Assembly: GCA_031270875.1 (NCBI GenBank)
Contig: JAISXC010000001.1
Location: forward strand, 1-7,749
Length of the DNA: 7,749 nt
From: Desulfovibrio sp.
Lineage (GTDB): Bacteria; Desulfobacterota; Desulfovibrionia; Desulfovibrionales; Desulfovibrionaceae
Direction of reading: 5' to 3'
The notes beneath the pieces are model-generated. The model saw nothing but the letters and a program-made list of their open reading frames with translations, was not told where the DNA came from and ran no database searches. Shown here piece by piece: positions 1 through 6,071 of this stretch (position 1 is its first letter; every line of letters starts with the position of its first letter). Made by a program: the position numbers and the translations under genes.

Positions 1-930
1 GCGGCTGTCCCAGCCGGCGCTCGTGATGAGCTGCACGGACGGGGTCGGCGCATAAAGAAAGGTGAGTTCCGGGCCGAGGGCGGCGACGTGCTGCAAAAAT
101 TCGTAGTCGAAGATTTCCGCCTTGAAGCGCAGGTCGACAAGGGTCTTCGCCCCCACGTGCCTCGCGCCCACGCCCCCTCTGCCCCACTGGGACTCCCGCG
201 AGTGGAGCCTGTCGTGGAGGGAGCTGTTTCCGTAGCCCCGCCAGAAGCCCTTGACGTCCCCCACCAGCCACCAGGGGCTGTCGCGGAAAAAGCGCCGGCC
301 CAGATCCAGGTCCGCGCCGAGGTACGCGCCGAAGCTGTCCTTGCGCCCGGCGTCCGGAACGTTCACCCGCCAGTCGCCGAGGCGCAGATCCTCGCTGTCC
401 GGCCCCATGTTGGCGTTGGAGTCGTACATCAGGCCCGCCCGCACCCTGCCGTGAATCTGGAGGAGGCTGTAGCGGCTTTCCAGAACGTCCAGGGCGCGGG
501 AGCTTTCCTCCGGGGCGCCGCCGTCCGGGGAGCGCGTCACGGCCACGCTGCGCTCGGCGCTCTCGCGGTCGCCGAGCATCATGTAGACGTGGGCCAGCTC
601 GCCGTAGAGTCCGGCTTCACGCGGATATTTTTCCAGCAGGGTTTCGTAGGCGATGACGGCCTGATTGAAGCGCTTCGCCCCGGCCGCGGCCCGCGCCAGC
701 CCCAGGATGACGGCCTCGTCGTCCGGAGCTTCGCGCCACAGGCGCATGTAGAGCTCATAGGCCCCTGTCGCGTCGCCCTTTTCCAGCAGAGTCGCGGCCT
801 CCGCCCCGGCGGAATCCACAGCCGCGCGCCGGGCGGGGTCATTGCCGGCCCCGGCGGCGGCGAAACACGGGAGGCAGAGCAGAACCGCGGCGATCGCCGG
901 GGCGATGAGGCGAAGCGTATGCGCATGCAC
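1..930 (-). CDS. Exported TPR plus outer-membrane barrel protein, Slam-like (3' part outside window)
   Basis: I read 310 codons open to the left window edge. The frame begins at GTG 930, just after an in-frame TAA at 945-943; the nearby ATG at 926 is in another frame. Residues 1-25 look like a signal peptide (hydrophobic run AIAAVLLCLPCFAAA). Residues 38-125 form helical repeats of TPR type (KGDATGAYELYMRLWREAPD, then RFNQAVIAYETLLEKYP, then YGELAHVYMMLGDRESAERS). From about residue 160 the sequence becomes beta-rich, starting GRVRAGLMYDSNANMGP, followed by alternating aromatic strands. This resembles outer-membrane barrels that follow TPRs, such as surface lipoprotein assembly modifiers (Slam, DUF560), which move proteins to the cell surface. 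It lies 39 nt after the FecR-domain gene, so the two are probably co-transcribed. The TPR call is firm; the Slam assignment is inference, because most of the barrel is missing. Confidence 0.75.
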   Translation of the reverse strand, partial: MHAHTLRLIAPAIAAVLLCLPCFAAAGAGNDPARRAAVDSAGAEAATLLEKGDATGAYELYMRLWREAPDDEAVILGLARAAAGAKRFNQAVIAYETLLEKYPREAGLYGELAHVYMMLGDRESAERSVAVTRSPDGGAPEESSRALDVLESRYSLLQIHGRVRAGLMYDSNANMGPDSEDLRLGDWRVNVPDAGRKDSFGAYLGADLDLGRRFFRDSPWWLVGDVKGFWRGYGNSSLHDRLHSRESQWGRGGVGARHVGAKTLVDLRFKAEIFDYEFLQHVAALGPELTFLYAPTPSVQLITSAGWDSR

Positions 931-969
931 GGCCGTTTCTTCTTATGAAATTTCAACCTGGATTCGGCA

Positions 970-2163
970 TTACGGAACCCTGGGCACGGAAAGGCTCCCG
1001 TTGAAAGCGTCTGTTTGCACACCGTCCGGAGAAAGAAGGACGCTTGAGATGACCGCGGCTGCGGCGCCGGGCGTGAAGGGCGCGCCGATCATGTAGCTGT
1101 ATGCGCGGAAAGCGGGGGGGCCGCCGGTAAAGCCGTCAATGTAGAAGATGGGGGTGTCCACGGTCCCCGTGCCCCCGGTGAGGCTGAAGGAGCCGAGCGA
1201 GGCGCCGGTTCCGCTCATATACCCGTTGGTGATGGCCCCCGAGCCGGGGGTGAGGCTGACGGTAAAGCCGAGCCTCAGGTTCGTGAAAGCGCCGTATGTG
1301 GCGGCGCCTGCATCAAAGGCGTACTTCGCGGTATTCGCGCCGCCGCCCCCGGCAAGCGGGGAAAAGTCCAACGTCCGCGCGATCAGGGCATCGCCCAGGT
1401 TCTGCACGGGCAGGAAAGAATCCGCCAGGGGGCTGCCGGGCGGAATCAGGCCGCTTTGCGCGACGAGACGGGCGGTTTCGCCGCGCAGGCGCTCTTCGGG
1501 CCGTCCGCCGTCCCCCACCGGTTCGGGAGCGGCGGCGGCGACTCCCGCCCCGCCGCGAAAGGCCAGATCGCGGCCGAGATCCCGGCGATCCTGCGGCAGA
1601 ATGGGCGAGGGCCGGGGAGGATCGCCCGGAACGGTGATCTTGTTCCCGCCCGGCACATTGACGTTGTTGACGTAGACCGCGCGGGTCGTGTTCTCCACGT
1701 AGACCGTCGTCATTCCGTCGACGGTGCGCACGCTGAGAATGGTGCCGCGAATGCCGATGGTGCCTTCGGGCGTGGTGACGGTAAATCCCTTGGGGTTGGC
1801 TTCCACGATTTTGCCCGTGACCGCGCGCGCCACTCCTTGCAGCAGGTGGAGGCTGAAAACGGGGTTTGAGCCGCTGTCCGCGAAGTCGCGCATGTCCAGG
1901 CTGGTGCCCGCGCCGATGTCCACCGTGCTGTCGTCCTTGAAAAGGAGGCGCGCCCGCCCGGAGGCGTCGGTGCTGATCGTGTCGGACACGCGGACGGCGG
2001 CGAATCTTTCCAGGGGCAGGGTTTGCCCCCCGCGCGTCAGGCTCGCGCCGGAAACCACGGTCAAAACCTCGGCAATGGCCTCGTCCGCCGCGCGGGCGAT
2101 GCCCGTGAACGACAGGCAGAAGATCAGACTGAACAACCAGGCGAAAAATGTTCGCTTCTTCAT
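970..2163 (-). CDS. Secreted FecR-domain protein with C-terminal beta-rich region
   Basis: The protein has 397 residues. A classic signal peptide (MKKRTFFAWLFSLIFCLSFT, cleavage near ARA/AD at about 25) sends it out of the cytoplasm; there is no lipobox. Residues 50-150 match the FecR domain: DTISTDASGRARLLFKDDST, then a V-x-TPEGTIGIRGT motif near 128-141 and a valine-rich strand pair. Unlike true FecR sigma regulators there is no N-terminal anti-sigma helix and no sigma factor or TonB receptor gene nearby, so iron signalling is unlikely. Residues 155-275 are a proline, glycine and arginine-rich linker. Residues 275-397 are Gly, Ser and Thr-rich with alternating strands (GAFTNLRLGFTVSLTPGSGA), resembling a small beta barrel. 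Start ATG 2163 is preceded by AAGGA at a suitable distance. The next gene encodes a TPR/barrel outer-membrane protein that may export or anchor this one; that link is inference. Confidence 0.85.
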   Translation of the reverse strand: MKKRTFFAWLFSLIFCLSFTGIARAADEAIAEVLTVVSGASLTRGGQTLPLERFAAVRVSDTISTDASGRARLLFKDDSTVDIGAGTSLDMRDFADSGSNPVFSLHLLQGVARAVTGKIVEANPKGFTVTTPEGTIGIRGTILSVRTVDGMTTVYVENTTRAVYVNNVNVPGGNKITVPGDPPRPSPILPQDRRDLGRDLAFRGGAGVAAAAPEPVGDGGRPEERLRGETARLVAQSGLIPPGSPLADSFLPVQNLGDALIARTLDFSPLAGGGGANTAKYAFDAGAATYGAFTNLRLGFTVSLTPGSGAITNGYMSGTGASLGSFSLTGGTGTVDTPIFYIDGFTGGPPAFRAYSYMIGAPFTPGAAAAVISSVLLSPDGVQTDAFNGSLSVPRVP

Positions 2164-2201
2164 AACCGCTGTCCTTGTCGCACGTTTATGACTTTGGCTG
2201 A

Positions 2202-2246
2202 AAAACGCCGAAACGGCCCTGCCTCCCCCAAGGGGAGACAGGGCCG
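2202..2246 (-). terminator. GC-rich hairpin in the leader of the FecR-domain gene (attenuator or terminator)
   Basis: GGCCCTG-C-CTCCCC (2215-2228) pairs with GGGGAG-A-CAGGGCC (2232-2245) around a 3-nt loop, with a single mismatch; C2214 and G2246 extend the stem. Read on the minus strand the stem is followed by GTTT, CGGCG and TTTTT (down to 2201), so termination would act on minus-strand transcripts. It lies between the candidate promoter (2276-2305) and the FecR start (2163). It could therefore be an attenuator of the operon, or a terminator for transcription arriving from further right. Confidence 0.55.
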
Positions 2247-2263
2247 GAAAGAAACGCCGAAAC
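2203..2263. repeat. 12-bp direct repeat pair around the fecR leader hairpin
   Basis: AAACGCCGAAAC occurs at 2203-2214 and again, identical, at 2252-2263. The copies lie on either side of the GC-rich hairpin at 2214-2246, in the leader of the minus-strand FecR-domain gene. Paired sites of this size could be protein-binding sites or the trace of a duplication. No function can be read from sequence alone. Confidence 0.5.
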
Positions 2264-2275
2264 CGCGCCGGTCTT

Positions 2276-2344
<69 letters not shown>

Positions 2345-2382
2345 CAAAAATCAGGCCGGAGCCGATGCTTTCGGCCCGCGCG

Positions 2383-2415
2383 TCCGTTTCCTTTCGGGAA
2401 CGGAAAACGTTTTTT
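2383..2415 (+). terminator. Possible rho-independent terminator without an obvious upstream gene
   Basis: TCCGTTTCC (2383-2391) pairs with GGGAACGGA (2396-2404) around a TTTC loop, then AAACG and a run of six T (2409-2414) follow on the plus strand. No plus-strand gene is visible between the window start and this point, so it may terminate antisense or readthrough transcription, or it may be fortuitous. Confidence 0.35.
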
Positions 2416-2884
2416 GTCGGCATGTTCATACCGCCCGCCTGAAAGAGATGCAGCAGTTCAGTAACTTCCGAGAGCGTCACGCCGGGAATAGCGTAGCCGA
2501 TTGCGGCGCGCATGGCAAGAGTTTCCCTGAAAAAATTCCGTTCCGGTCGGCAATCACCCCTCACGCGAGAGGAAAATCACAGAGCATTTTAAGGAAGGCC
2601 GGCCCTGATTTTGCAGGGAATTTTGGAGCCTGTTCCCCGCCGTCCCGTGTTGACCGGCGCGGAACAAAGCGGCTATGCTGCGACGAGGCGGCGGGTCCGG
2701 AAAGGGGCTTCTTCACCGTCCCGGAGCATTCTCATTTTGAAAATGCTCAGCGGCCGCGAGAGCGGCGGTAGCCGTAGGCCGGCTTTGCGGCCAACGGATA
2801 GCGCCGGCAGAGATGCGAAGGCGTATGCGCAATTTATTTGCGCTGTTAATCGCCGAAGCGGGCGTAGAACGAAGAAGACCTGCG

Positions 2885-2923
2885 TATAATCTCAAAGTTA
2901 ATCCGCTCCCGGATGGAGAGGGG
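2885..2923 (+). promoter_or_regulatory. fliM -10 box and ribosome binding site
   Basis: A perfect TATAAT lies at 2885-2890, about 36 nt before the fliM start, without a recognisable -35 hexamer 16-18 nt upstream. GGAGAGGGG at 2915-2923 is a strong Shine-Dalgarno three to eight nt before ATG 2927 and fixes that start over the in-frame ATG at 2813. No clear sigma-54 or sigma-28 flagellar promoter was seen. Confidence 0.45.
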
Positions 2924-2926
2924 AAC

Positions 2927-3907
2927 ATGAACAAAATTTTGGCGCAGGACGAAGTGGATGCCCTGTTGCGGGGTCTTTCCGGCGGTTCGATAGAGGCCGA
3001 GACGGATGTTCCTCCCGACGATGACGGCATCGTCTCCTTTGACCTGACCAACCAGGATCGCATCGTGCGCGGGCGCATGCCGGTGCTGGAGATCGTCAAT
3101 GACCGTTTCGCCAGACTGTGCACGAACGCTCTCTCCAATGCCGTGCGCAAGCGCGTGGAACTCAGCCCGGCCAACATCGACATGACGAAGTTCGGGGATT
3201 TCATGCGTTCTCTGCCCGTGCCCACCAGCATAAACATTTTCAAGATGGATCCCCTGCGGGGCAACGCCATCATCGTGGTGGACGCCCGTCTTGTCTTCGC
3301 CCTGGTGGAGAATATTTTCGGGGGGGCGGGCAGCCAGCCCAAGATTGAAGGCCGCGACTTCACGCGCATTGAGCAGGCCGTCGTGGACAAGGTGATCAGA
3401 ATAGCCCTGGACAACATGGAAGAATCCTGGCGTCCCGTGCATGACGTGAAGCTTGAGCTGGTGCGTTCGGAAATCAACCCCCAGTTCGCGGCCATAGTGC
3501 CGCCGAGCGATGTGGTGGTGGTGATCACCTTTGACGTGGAGATGGACTCCGCCATGGGCAGCATGGTCATCTGCCTTCCCTATGCCACCATTGAGCCTAT
3601 CCGTTCCAAGCTGCACGCCAGCTTCCAGACGGAACGCCTGGAAATCGACCATGCCTGGGTGGCGCGTCTTAAAGAACGCCTGCTGGAAACCCCGGTGGAG
3701 TTCAAGGTGCATTTCGGCAACACGCGGATCACCGGCAATCAGCTTTTACGGCTGCAAGTGGGCGATGTCCTTGTTCTGGACACGGACGTGGAGGATCTGC
3801 TTACCTGCACGGTGGCCGGGGTGCCCAAGTACCAGGGCATCGCCGGCACGGTGAAATCCATGAAGGCCTTTCAGATCGTCAGGGAAGAGGAGCCCCGCTA
3901 TACCTAG
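2927..3907 (+). CDS. fliM: Flagellar motor switch protein FliM
   Basis: The protein has 326 residues, the usual FliM length. FliM forms the middle of the flagellar C ring and binds phospho-CheY to reverse rotation. The N terminus MNKILAQDEVDALLRGL is the conserved CheY-binding segment. The middle domain (about 45-240) carries the FGGAG turn in ENIFGGAGSQPKIEGRDFTR and the following RIEQAVVDKVI helix. The C-terminal SpoA/FliN-like domain starts near LLETPVEFKVHFGNTRI and runs through LQVGDVLVLDTDVEDLLTC. Start ATG 2927 has a strong Shine-Dalgarno. No other flagellar gene is in the window, so fliM appears to be transcribed alone or as the last gene of its unit. The stop codon TAG (3905-3907) is shared with the IS630 insertion site: TA is target DNA and G is the first base of the element. 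The coding sequence is otherwise undisturbed. Confidence 0.97.
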   Translation: MNKILAQDEVDALLRGLSGGSIEAETDVPPDDDGIVSFDLTNQDRIVRGRMPVLEIVNDRFARLCTNALSNAVRKRVELSPANIDMTKFGDFMRSLPVPTSINIFKMDPLRGNAIIVVDARLVFALVENIFGGAGSQPKIEGRDFTRIEQAVVDKVIRIALDNMEESWRPVHDVKLELVRSEINPQFAAIVPPSDVVVVITFDVEMDSAMGSMVICLPYATIEPIRSKLHASFQTERLEIDHAWVARLKERLLETPVEFKVHFGNTRITGNQLLRLQVGDVLVLDTDVEDLLTCTVAGVPKYQGIAGTVKSMKAFQIVREEEPRYT

Positions 3908-3939
3908 TGACTTGCGTCATCTAAATATTAGGATATAAT
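3907..3939 (+). repeat. IS630 left terminal inverted repeat
   Basis: The first 19 bp are identical to the inverted right end. Then come four mismatches within seven positions, and then ATATAAT (3933-3939) matches again, giving about 33 bp with 29 matches. The first base of this repeat also supplies the G of the fliM stop codon. Confidence 0.92.
3912..3939 (+). promoter_or_regulatory. Inward promoter-like sequence in the left IS630 end
   Basis: TTGCGT (3912-3917) and TATAAT (3934-3939) are again 16 nt apart, a mirror of the right-end promoter. Used as a promoter it would make RNA antisense to the 3' half of the transposase gene, starting near 3946. Confidence 0.4.
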
Positions 3940-3977
3940 CTTTTCAGTTTTATCCTCGCATCATCCGTGGTAAATTG

Positions 3978-5053
3978 TCAATCAATCGACTTTGGCGTCT
4001 TGTTTCTATCGGTTTCCCAAGTGGACAATTCACTCCGCAACGTTTCAATATTTTCAATACGTCGACAAAGACACTGCATCGTCATTATGTTGATCTCAAT
4101 CTCAGCGATATCCAGCCAACTGCCATGCTTCGGAGTATGGTGCATTTCAAGTCTTTTAGCCAGTGCTCTCGCTTTTTCGGGTGGAAACGCCTCATACAGC
4201 GAGGAAATCACATGTGTGTTCAAATTATCAGAAACCAAAACCACCTTTTTCGCATTGGGAAATAGGGAACTCAGCAGATCATCAATTTGATGCGCCCAAT
4301 CGACTTTGGTTCGCCGTTCCTGGGGTGACACATGGCACCATCCCGTAAGCGGTTCCACAAAAACAAAAATACTGCAATGTCCTCCACGAACGTATTCACT
4401 GTCTTCGCGTTTCTCCTTGCCGGCTTTCATCGGAATCGGAGTTCTGCTCTCTCCCAACAGTTGATAGGGCTTTTCATCCATGCACACCACAGGATAATCG
4501 GCGTTGTACGGTCTACAATAGACATCCAATACGTCCTCCATCGCAGCTACAAATGCGCCGTTATGCTCCGGCGGGATACACCAATATTTGCGTCGGTGAG
4601 GCTTAAGCAGTGTTTTTTTAAAAGGCGACCGAGCGTGTTATCCGAGATCGCCTCCACTATCCCCAACTCAACCGTCTTCTCCTCCAACAGCCGCAATGTC
4701 CACCGCGTCCGTCCTTTGGGCGGCTTCCCACAGCAGAGGGCTATTATTTTCGCCTCTGTTTCCCCCGTAATCTTCGATGGAACGGGCGGCGTCTCTCTCT
4801 TTTTTCGCCTCAGAACCGCCTCCAATCCTTCCGTTGCATACTGCTTGCTCACCTTGTATACGGTTACAATGCTGACCCCGCATAGTTTTGCTACCTCCGC
4901 CTGTTCACGCTTTTCGCCCAATCCCTCGTCCAAATTCAACAAAATGTTCGCGCGGGTTATGCTTCGCGCCGTATGAGTTCCGCTTCTCACCCTCTTCATT
5001 AGTGCTTTTCGTTCGTCTTCCGGAAGTGTTATGACATATTTTTTCGTTCTCAT
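3978..5053 (-). CDS. IS630-family transposase, two frames joined by -1 frameshift
   Basis: The first frame (stop at 4547) encodes an N-terminal helix-turn-helix region ([20 protein letters not shown]) and the family motif [20 protein letters not shown]. The second (ending TGA 3978-3980) carries the DDE catalytic core: Asp in [12 protein letters not shown], Asp in [10 protein letters not shown], and Glu in [13 protein letters not shown]. Joining them by a -1 slip at the A7 run (4619-4613) gives a product of about 358 residues that reads [23 protein letters not shown] across the junction, exactly what continuous IS630 transposases show there. I prefer ATG 5053 ([14 protein letters not shown]), which has GGATGGGG upstream, over the in-frame ATG at 5065, whose AAGG is too close. 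Without slippage the first frame gives a short DNA-binding protein that could act as a repressor. The alternative, an inactivating sequence change, is less likely given the slippery run. Confidence 0.9.
4613..4619 (-). other. Probable programmed -1 ribosomal frameshift site (A AAA AAA)
   Basis: On the minus strand the zero frame reads TTA AAA AAA CAC, so the heptamer A AAA AAA fits the X XXY YYZ rule for tandem -1 slippage. A -1 shift here moves reading into the catalytic frame and gives family-like protein on both sides. Just downstream are a GCTTAAGC palindrome and a weak CACC...GGTG foldback that could act as the stimulator. Confidence 0.75.
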
Positions 5054-5084
5054 GTTTTGCCCCATCCTTGCTTTGGATGAGTCT

Positions 5085-5112
5085 ATTATATAGAAATTTT
5101 TAGATGACGCAA
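5085..5112 (-). promoter_or_regulatory. Transposase promoter inside the right IS630 end
   Basis: Reading inward on the minus strand, TTGCGT (5112-5107) and a perfect TATAAT (5090-5085) are 16 nt apart. Transcription would start near 5078, about 25 nt before the preferred transposase start at 5053. Confidence 0.65.
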
Positions 5113-5117
5113 GTCAC
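5085..5117 (-). repeat. IS630 right terminal inverted repeat
   Basis: This is the inverted partner of 3907-3939, ending one base before the duplicated TA at 5118-5119. It contains the transposase promoter. Confidence 0.92.
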
Positions 5118-5131
5118 TAGCTTGCGAAAAT

Positions 5132-5707
5132 ATGGACAAAATAGTCCATGCGGAGCGGGTTCTTCGGGAGATAAAGGAGTTGGAAACCGGAAAAGTTCCA
5201 AAATTGCCCTGGAAATTGTTCGGCCAATGGTGGAGCGACCAGAAAAAATATGACTTGGCCGTTCGCGCATTCCGGAAAGCAAATGCCCGGGCCGACCTCA
5301 TCCAGAAAGCGTGGGATGATGAATGGGAGGAACGGACGCGACGGGCGCAGGAACGGGAATGCGCCCGTAAAAATCAAGAGGACCGGGTGGCGTTGCTCGA
5401 GAGGATCGAGGTCCGGAGACTCGAAGCGGCGCTGGCCGCATCGAAAAAGGAAACGGAGGCGGTGCAGGAAAAGTATGACGAGTTGATCAAGGCGTTGGCA
5501 TACACCAGTGGTGGGAAGGTCGATCCGGCGCAGGTGCTGCTCAAGTACAGGCGCGCCATCGACATTCAAAATGGCGGCGATGGGAGCTTACGTGGCGCCG
5601 GCGGCACCGGAGGCGGGGTTTTGACCCCGACGCCATCCGGCCCGGAGCTCAGGTTTGACGGCCCGCTTCCGACCCCGAATGACCCGATTTTCAAGCAAAT
5701 TGGCTGA
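5132..5707 (+). CDS. Hypothetical charged, coiled-coil-like protein
   Basis: I do not recognise this 191-residue protein. Residues 1-45 include a tryptophan-rich patch (LPWKLFGQWWSDQKKYDLAV). Residues 45-122 are a long, strongly charged helix (WDDEWEERTRRAQERE, RIEVRRLEAALAASKKETEA) likely to form a coiled coil. Residues 147-163 are a glycine linker and the last 30 residues are proline-rich (LTPTPSGPELRFDGPLPTPN). No signal peptide or membrane segment is seen, so it should be cytoplasmic. The start ATG 5132 has no Shine-Dalgarno and lies in a 6-bp foldback (ATGGAC with GTCCAT). Before the IS630 insertion it began 11 nt after the fliM stop, so it may have been expressed by readthrough or coupling from fliM; the element now separates them. 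A structural or phage-like role is possible but unsupported. Confidence 0.65.
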   Translation: MDKIVHAERVLREIKELETGKVPKLPWKLFGQWWSDQKKYDLAVRAFRKANARADLIQKAWDDEWEERTRRAQERECARKNQEDRVALLERIEVRRLEAALAASKKETEAVQEKYDELIKALAYTSGGKVDPAQVLLKYRRAIDIQNGGDGSLRGAGGTGGGVLTPTPSGPELRFDGPLPTPNDPIFKQIG

Positions 5708-5717
5708 CTTACGCTCT

Positions 5718-5748
5718 GAAGCCCCAGGCTATATATCGCCGGGGCTTC
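5718..5748 (+). terminator. Hairpin after the hypothetical gene
   Basis: GAAGCCCC (5718-5725) pairs with GGGGCTTC (5741-5748), with an inner GGC/GCC extension after a bulged A, eleven nt after the stop of the preceding gene. The downstream stretch ACTGTTCCCTCC is poor in T, so intrinsic termination would be weak. Confidence 0.5.
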
Positions 5749-6007
5749 ACTGTTCCCTCCCCCAAAAAAAGTCAATGAAATCAGCCCACGACGAAACGCC
5801 CCCCTTGGAATAATTAACTTTTTTTTCGGGCCGGCTACGCCGTTCCGGCTCGTGTCGCTCCGCTCTCGCCGGAAAGGCTCGATATTGGAAGACCGGGCTA
5901 AGTTCATTAAACAAGGGTGCGCTAACGCGCATCTTCCGCGCCATTCGCTCTTAAAAGAATCGCTCATGTCACGGAAGCAAACCCTTGTTTAATAAAAAAT
6001 AGGTAAA
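5749..6007. other. Structured non-coding region left of the IS200 element
   Basis: No credible gene is seen. The stretch holds a 9-bp inverted pair AAAAAAAGT (5764-5772) with ACTTTTTTT (5817-5825), a GC-rich foldback TTCCGGC (5843-5849) with GCCGGAA (5868-5874), and the larger palindromic structure at 5906-5993. Confidence 0.5.
5906..5993. repeat. 88-nt foldback with 13-bp perfect ends and two inner hairpins
   Basis: ATTAAACAAGGGT (5906-5918) and ACCCTTGTTTAAT (5981-5993) are perfect inverted repeats. Inside them are GCGC-TAAC-GCGC (5919-5930) and CTTCCG (5933-5938) with CGGAAG (5972-5977), the latter enclosing ATTC...GAAT. The whole would fold as a branched structure. It could be a small non-autonomous element, a structured RNA, or a recombination or replication structure; it ends 14 nt before the IS200 left hairpin. 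Confidence 0.6.
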
Positions 6008-6071
6008 CCCCAGGCTTTGCCTGGGGACTCACAAAGTTTGACTTTTCGGGAAATAGAAGGAGCCTCTTTTC

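Larger units (their letters stand above)
3907..5117 (-). mobile_element. IS630-family insertion sequence, complete
   Basis: The 1211-bp element is bounded by terminal inverted repeats that begin GTGACTTGCGTCATCTAAA at both ends and is flanked by a TA duplication (3905-3906 and 5118-5119), the hallmark of IS630/Tc1 elements. It carries one transposase read in two frames on the minus strand, with catalytic residues intact. The long flawless 19-bp repeat core and open frames suggest a recent, potentially active insertion. It is less GC-rich than fliM. Removing element and one TA joins the fliM end directly to the DNA now at 5120. Confidence 0.95.

Noticed and set aside
88..948. Long plus-strand frame of 286 codons opposite the TPR/barrel gene
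   Set aside because: Composition is Ala, Pro, Val and Arg-rich with no domain or ribosome site; the opposite frame has a signal peptide and TPRs. Typical antisense shadow in GC-rich DNA.
579..1022. Minus-strand frame of 147 codons overlapping the start of the TPR gene
   Set aside because: Arg, Pro and Ser-rich nonsense in a shifted frame; it overlaps the FecR gene end and has no protein-like features.
2740..2812. GC-rich paired stretch before fliM as a tRNA or small RNA
   Set aside because: Stems such as GGCCGGC/GCGGCC form, but there is no cloverleaf, anticodon arm or TPsiC loop.
2713..3712. Two long minus-strand frames opposite fliM
   Set aside because: FliM is certain on the plus strand; these are mirror frames, rich in Ser/Thr or His.
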